The notes under the pieces were generated by a model that was given only the letters and a program-made list of their open reading frames with translations, was not told the origin of the DNA and did not search any database. 64,000 bases of DNA, from positions 3,438,739 to 3,502,738 of the forward strand of contig OZ017767.1 of the NCBI GenBank assembly GCA_963969345.1. The letters are read 5' to 3'. Numbering within the stretch: position 1 is the stretch's first letter; each line of letters opens with the position of its first letter. This DNA comes from Turbatrix aceti (taxonomy: Eukaryota > Nematoda > Chromadorea > Rhabditida > Panagrolaimidae). Made by a program: the position numbers and the translations under genes. Shown here piece by piece: positions 59,502 through 64,000 of this stretch.

Positions 59502-59890
59502 TGTAAGTCGCTTCTCCCTTCCACGTCTGGTTTGGGATCCTTCAACTTTCTTCAACTCAACATCGTCGCAAAACCCACCGCAGCCAGCGCCGATGATCTT
59601 CGGATCATACAGGGGCCACCGAGTGTCCCACAAATGGCACGTCGGCCGGCGCTGGCTGTCCGTCTATGGTGGCAATTTCCCTTTGTTTCCCCCTATTTAT
59701 ATTATATACCCTTTTGTGTCTGCTAACAATCAGGCACTCCCGGCGTCGCGCGCTTTCCTGGGCACCACTTAGAGCACCTAGCATTACCTCCCTCCTGAGC
59801 ATGACCCAAACACACCCGATACGAGCTGAGTCCCCAAAATTATGAGAGGAAAGGAAAAATGTGGAAACACTAATTAGATTGATATCAGCG
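59502..59890 (+). ncRNA. Structured block F with 12-bp stem
   Basis: A perfect 12-bp stem CAGCCAGCGCCG/CGGCGCTGGCTG (59581-59592 with 59647-59658) encloses ATGATC-TTCG-GATCAT (59593-59608), a 6-bp stem capped by TTCG, and a further GTG(T)CC/GGCAC pairing. The inner hairpin abuts the outer stem, so the two would stack. No convincing coding frame. Confidence 0.45.
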
Positions 59891-59892
59891 AT

Positions 59893-60163
59893 ATGCGCCG
59901 ATCTACGCCTCCGTCGACCATAGGCAATCCTGCCTCCGGAGCAGCAGTAGTGGCGTCTCGGTGGTTGCAACCTTCTCTGCAGCCACCGAGCAATCAATGG
60001 GCCTCGCCAGCCCAACCAACTACGAACGAGGTGATGGCACCAACTCCAGAAATAAGTCCATCACCTCACGTAGACGATTCCGGTCGCACCTTCTAGGCGA
60101 CGAGCAGGCATTTTTTGCCGTCAATCGCTCCAAAGTCGCCAGCTGCACCGTAGAAGGGTTACA
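59893..60163 (+). ncRNA. Structured module copy 1
   Basis: Order of stems: CTCGGTGGTTGCA/TGCAGCCACCGAG (59957-59969 with 59978-59990, 13 bp with one G-T), TGGGC-CTCGCCA-GCCCA (59998-60014), GAGGTGATGG/CCATCACCTC (60028-60037 with 60058-60067, 10 bp), then a second domain CCTTCTA/TAGAAGG (60089-60095 with 60151-60157) enclosing GGCGAC/GTCGCC (60096-60101 with 60135-60140) and GGCA/TGCC (60107-60110 with 60116-60119). Ends at ACAG|GTAGGT. The stems recur in copies 2 and 3 with sequence changes. Confidence 0.55.
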
Positions 60164-60349
60164 GGTAGGTAAAATATTTTTTATTTCAAATACAAAGTAA
60201 AAAATTGACATTTTATTTTTAGGTAAAAAAATCCATTTTTCTGCAGATTTTGTTGAAAACATTTTTATCTACGAAAATCAATTTTTTAATAAATTTTTAT
60301 TCAAATGTTTCATTCCGTCCACAAACTAATCGTTGCCATTCTTTTCCAG

Positions 60350-60890
60350 GAAACGAAACATACCTGCACCCCGTGCCGACCGATGAAAAGACCCCGGCGG
60401 CAATCCATGCTGCCGCTCAAATGGCACACCGCCGGGGCAACGGCGTCTTGGTGGCTTCAACACTGCTCAGCCACCAAGAATCCATGGGCCTCGCCAGCCC
60501 GAGAAACTACAAACGAGGCGATGGCACAATCATCTGAATAAGTCCATCGCCTCATGTAGAACACGCGGTGACCAGTAAAGCGCACTAAGGTAATTTTTTT
60601 TATTTTTTTATCGGTGCCAAAATCGAGTTTTTACAAAAACTATATTTTTCTAATAAAAAGTTTCCTATTTTTAATTTAAAAAAATATTTTCATTTTCTTA
60701 TGTATTTCTCAAATCCTAAAAAAATCTTACTAAAAAAAATTCTGACTTTTGTAATTTTTTGTAGGTGCCTGATGACCAAGTCATCCAACGCCCCCGTAGG
60801 CGACGATTCCGGCGGCCCCTTCTAGGCGACGAGCAGGCACTTTTGCCATCAATTGCTCTCAACTCGCCCATAACACCTTAGAAGGATAAC
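60350..60890 (+). ncRNA. Structured module copy 2
   Basis: First part, after a TTTTCCAG acceptor: CCCCGGCGG/CCGCCGGGG (60392-60400 with 60429-60437), TCTTGGTGGCT/AGCCACCAAGA (60446-60456 with 60469-60479), TGGGC-CTCGCCA-GCCCG (60485-60501), GAGGCGATGG/CCATCGCCTC (60515-60524 with 60544-60553). After an AT-rich spacer (about 60590-60765) comes the second domain: CCTTCTA/TAGAAGG (60818-60824 with 60879-60885), GGCGA/TCGCC (60825-60829 with 60864-60868) and GGCA/TGCC (60836-60839 with 60844-60847). So the two domains that are continuous in copy 1 are separated here by an intron-like spacer. Confidence 0.55.
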
Positions 60891-60944
60891 AGGTTGGTCA
60901 ATTTTTTTATTTCCACACAAACTGACCCCTCTTATTTTTTGTAG

Positions 60945-61174
60945 GTTACGCAACGTCCCTGTTCAAGCGCCGACCGATGAAAAGACCCCGGCGGCCATCA
61001 GCTTCGAGCGGAATTAAAGTGCAGAACGCTATGCTGCCGCTCGAACGATAGCCTCCTATGCCGGGGCAGCAACGGCGTCTTGGTGGCTTCAACATTGCCA
61101 CCAAGAAACTATTTATGGGCCTCGCCAGCCCAATCGACTACAAACGAACTCAGGATGACCAGTAAATGCACTGA
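60945..61174 (+). ncRNA. Structured module copy 3
   Basis: Stems: CCCCGGC/GCCGGGG (60986-60992 with 61060-61066) enclosing TTCGAGCGG/CCGCTCGAA (61003-61011 with 61037-61045, 9 bp), TCTTGGTGGC/GCCACCAAGA (61078-61087 with 61097-61106, 10 bp) with a shorter loop than copies 1-2, and TGGGC-CTCGCCA-GCCCA (61116-61132). The GAGGYGATGG stem is lost. It begins after TTTTTTGTAG. Confidence 0.5.
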
Positions 61175-61375
61175 GGTAATTTTTTTTATCAGTTTAGTGA
61201 GTTTTGAGCAAAAATCGAGTTTAATTAGTTCGTGGATTTCTTTACTTTTTTTCAAAAAAGATCTACAAATTTATCTGTTCCAATTTCGGTTGCATTTATC
61301 ATTCTGACCGCAAACTAATCACTGCCATTTTTTCAGGAAACGAACGTACCTCACTGCAGCGGCCAACTTCAACTT

Positions 61376-61577
61376 CAAAAAAAAAAAAAAAAAACGGAAA
61401 AAAAAAAAAAAAAAAAAACGGAAAAAAAAAGAAAAAAAAAGGAAAAAAAAAAAAAAAACAAAAAAAAAAAAAAAAAAAAAACGGAAAAAAAAACAAAAAA
61501 AAACAAAAAAAAAAAAAAAAAATGTCTTAAAACAAAAATTAATCTTTTGAAACAAAAAAAAAAAAAAAAAAAAAGAG
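61376..61577. repeat. A-rich tract 2
   Basis: About 200 bp of A-runs broken by CGG, G or C. It follows the module region in the same orientation as tract 1 follows block B. Confidence 0.85.
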
Positions 61578-61835
61578 CCGTACGGCCACATTTTCGTTTA
61601 TTGAAATTTGGACACCTGAAACCACTACAGCTACAACACGGCGTCCACATCACGGTTTTTTTGAAACCCAGACGACTACCACTATTATCATCGTCAAGTG
61701 CTTCCAGTCCAGTCCTTCCGAACAATACTGGACTGGACTCCCATTCACTCAAGCACTATTTTCCATGGACTCGATCTGCATCATCCACAGATGCAGTTCC
61801 TCTTCATGCGACAGCCTTTTTTCCAAACTTGAAGG
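61578..61835 (+). ncRNA. Structured block G
   Basis: GCCGTACGGC palindrome (61577-61586), then nested stems AGTGCTT/AAGCACT (61697-61703 with 61751-61757) and AGTCCAGTCC/GGACTGGACT (61706-61715 with 61730-61739, 10 bp), then CTGCATC/GATGCAG (61776-61782 with 61790-61796). Ends before GGTTGGTTCTTGTAAAAA, an AT-rich spacer. Confidence 0.45.
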
Positions 61836-62005
61836 TTGGTTCTTGTAAAAAAAAATTTATCTTTCTTCTGAAAAAAAAAATAAAACTGAAAAACAAAATC
61901 TTTTTCAAGTGCTTTTTTTACTATGCCTACATGGTCCGTTCGTTTTTTGTTCACAAAACAAAACCACCAAAAATGTTTACCTTTTTCAATTTTAAATTTT
62001 GCAGG

Positions 62006-62300
62006 TCTGAAAATCGGACTTCTTTCTTCCGAAGTTTCCCGAAAACCCGATACCTCAAGTGAAGATTTTCATTACCACGCTTACTTCAACTTTGCTCTAC
62101 TTTGACCACAAGTTTATCCAGCATATCACCGAAAAGCAAATTGTAACATTGCTCGCATCCCATACCATCCATCTACCTCAGCGACACCTGTACTCGCTCC
62201 TGCACCTCACGACCGAACAGCACCGCACGGTACGGCACTTGTACCGCTCAACCGACATCTCTCGCTCTCTGGCACGCTGCAGTTCCCGGATAGTTGGTTT
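62006..62300 (+). other. Exon-like block
   Basis: After a TTTTGCAG acceptor. Only short stems are visible (GGTAC/GTACC near 62228-62244). No recognisable frame. Confidence 0.3.
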
Positions 62301-62409
62301 CAACTTTACATTTTGTGTTTATGAAAGTTTTAAAAACTTAAAAAACCAAAACTTTTTATCAAAGCTGCCTGCCAGCGTCAAAAACTATTTTTTAAAATTA
62401 TTTTATAAA

Positions 62410-63875
62410 ATAACGAAAAATCCGGAAAAATACCCGGTCTGGCGCGGCCAGTTTTTTGAAGATACCTGTGCGACACCGCGGCGAGACTACCACGGCGGCT
62501 ACCTATTCCTGGTCCTCAACCAAACCGACTACAACAAAAAACATCCTCACTATCCGTTAAATAGGACGTACTCATCCCAGTCCTCGGCGACGACTCACCG
62601 CTCTCAGGATGGTTTTTATATTTTTTTCACTCACATCAGTTTTTACTTCTTTTTGTATTTACTCACCTCGGCACACATAAAACACGTGTGTACAAAATTT
62701 TTTTATTACGATTTTCAAACAATTTTAAGTGCGACTACCAAAAACAATACTTTTTTCAAATTGTTTTTCTAAATTCTGGAAGAAAATTATGTTTCACGTA
62801 ATCACCAAATCCGGAATTGTCCGGTCTGGGATGACCAGTCTTTTGAGGTATCTATGCGAAACCACTGCGAGCCTACCGAAACGGGTACAACCATCAAACG
62901 TCTACAATGTCCGTTAAATAGGACGTATCCTAATCACGGCGACGACCCTTATGCCTTAGGCTGCTATCAGGATGGTTTTTATTTATTTTCCCTACTCACT
63001 TCGTTTTTTACTTTTTTTGTATTCACTCACCTCGGTACACAGAAAACACGTGTGTACGAAATTTTTTTTATTAGAATTTTGAAAGCACTTTTTATATTTT
63101 TTATGTAACAAAAAATCCGGAAAATGCCCGGTCTGGCGGAGCCAGTCTTTTTAGGTTCTTTTACCTGATTTTCATACTTGCCTGAATCTAAACAAGACAA
63201 CTGCATCAACAGAGCAGAATAAATATTCATTGGGCACACACCGGCGCCACGAGCCGATCAGATCAGGCTGCTACGACTACGGATGCCGTTGGCATTATTT
63301 TCACTACTCACTCGCGGCCACTACTTCTCTGCCACTGCAATTCAGGAGGCGTGTTGGTTGGTACACATAATTATAAAAGATTTTTTATTAAAACTACTTT
63401 TTTCGTTTTATTTTTTAATTGCGACAAACAAAAACAATAATTTTTTGAAACAGTTTTTCTAATCCTGAATTAAAATAATTTTTCACGTAACCAAAAAATC
63501 CGGAAGATGCCCGGTCTGGCGTAGCCAGTCTTTTGAGGTGCGATAACTGCAGTTGCAACTGTGCGTGCCATCCCAATCGACCGTGACCTGCACGACAACA
63601 GCAGCAACAGCTAGATCAGAAAACGGCTCACAATGCCTGCACGTTCCCGATGGTCAACGTCCTACATCTGCTCTTCCTAGCCGCCTACTGCAACTTACTG
63701 CTGGTTGGCAAACTTACAAATGATTTTTTTTTCAAATTATTTCAAACTTTTTTTAATTAAGACTAACACACATTTTTTTCGAAAATATTTCTTTCCAAAT
63801 TTGACTAAAATTATTTTTCACGTAATCGCAAAATCCGGAATTGTCCGGTCTGGCATGACCAGTCTTTTGAGGTAG
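62410..63875 (+). repeat. Five-copy CCGGTCTGG hairpin repeat
   Basis: A conserved core occurs at about 62420, 62808, 63110, 63497 and 63832 (spacings of about 300-390 bp): AAATCCGGAA, 4-6 variable bases, CCGGTCTGG, then a 5-nt loop-like segment and CCAGTYTTTT(G)A. CTGG(C)/(G)CCAG is complementary in every copy, while the loop varies (CGCGG, GATGA, CGGAG, CGTAG, CATGA). Each core is preceded by an AT-rich spacer with TTTCACGTAA and followed by a divergent GC-rich block. Frames are not conserved. Confidence 0.75.
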
Positions 63876-63946
63876 ATATATCACCTGTACAACACTCGCA
63901 CCGCTTCCAGCATGCCGCGACAACTATCGCCCGAGTCAATCACCGA

Positions 63947-63986
63947 GGACACGTCCTGTGTTGTAGCCGTTGAACAGGACGTGTCC
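63947..63986 (+). ncRNA. 13-bp hairpin near right edge
   Basis: GGACACGTCCTGT/ACAGGACGTGTCC (63947-63959 with 63974-63986), a perfect 13-bp stem with a 14-nt loop. The array evidently continues beyond the window. Confidence 0.45.
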
Positions 63987-64000
63987 GACAATTTTCCTCG

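Overview
The window looks like nuclear DNA from a nematode. Genes are split by short introns, many of 28-60 nt, that end in the TTTTCAG acceptor typical of nematodes. Several start codons lie 0-5 nt after such an acceptor with no coding exon upstream, as expected for spliced-leader trans-splicing. Two genes encode seven-helix chemoreceptors resembling the nematode Srg/Srv families. Species cannot be read from the sequence. Exon models were joined by hand using phase-compatible GT..AG boundaries; for most genes the joined length is an exact multiple of three.

Layout, left to right: a GT11 fucosyltransferase-like gene (-) beside a GC-rich palindromic tract; a small secreted protein (+); a complete FBXO11/DRE-1 ubiquitin-ligase gene (-) with a 2.8 kb first intron; about 7 kb of simple-sequence DNA; a complete NOP53 ribosome-biogenesis gene (+) with AT-rich repeat arrays in two introns; a mucin-like, probably GPI-anchored protein (+) with an apparent frameshift; chemoreceptor 1 (+); a calponin-homology protein (-); a GC-rich foldback element; two unrecognised genes (27.5-30.9 kb); about 6 kb holding another AT-rich array; a secreted protein (+); a CK1/TTBK-like pseudokinase (+); a secreted protein (+); a GLUT-type transporter (-); chemoreceptor 2 (-); a doubtful short ORF.

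From 48.8 kb to the right edge the character changes. A two-exon gene for a very acidic, proline-rich, probably nuclear protein is followed by about 12 kb of GC-rich exon-like blocks separated by AT-rich intron-like spacers. I found no convincing conserved reading frame in these blocks, several are tandemly duplicated, and from about 57.2 kb they contain many perfect inverted repeats (stems of 6-13 bp, some with GAAA or TTCG loops). Three diverged copies of one module at 59.9-61.2 kb keep their stems, with two paired (compensatory) substitutions. This suggests selection on structure rather than on protein, and I regard this putative structured, perhaps spliced, RNA locus as the most novel part of the window.

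Apart from that locus the genes are unrelated housekeeping, receptor and secreted-protein genes. No operon with a shared function is evident.
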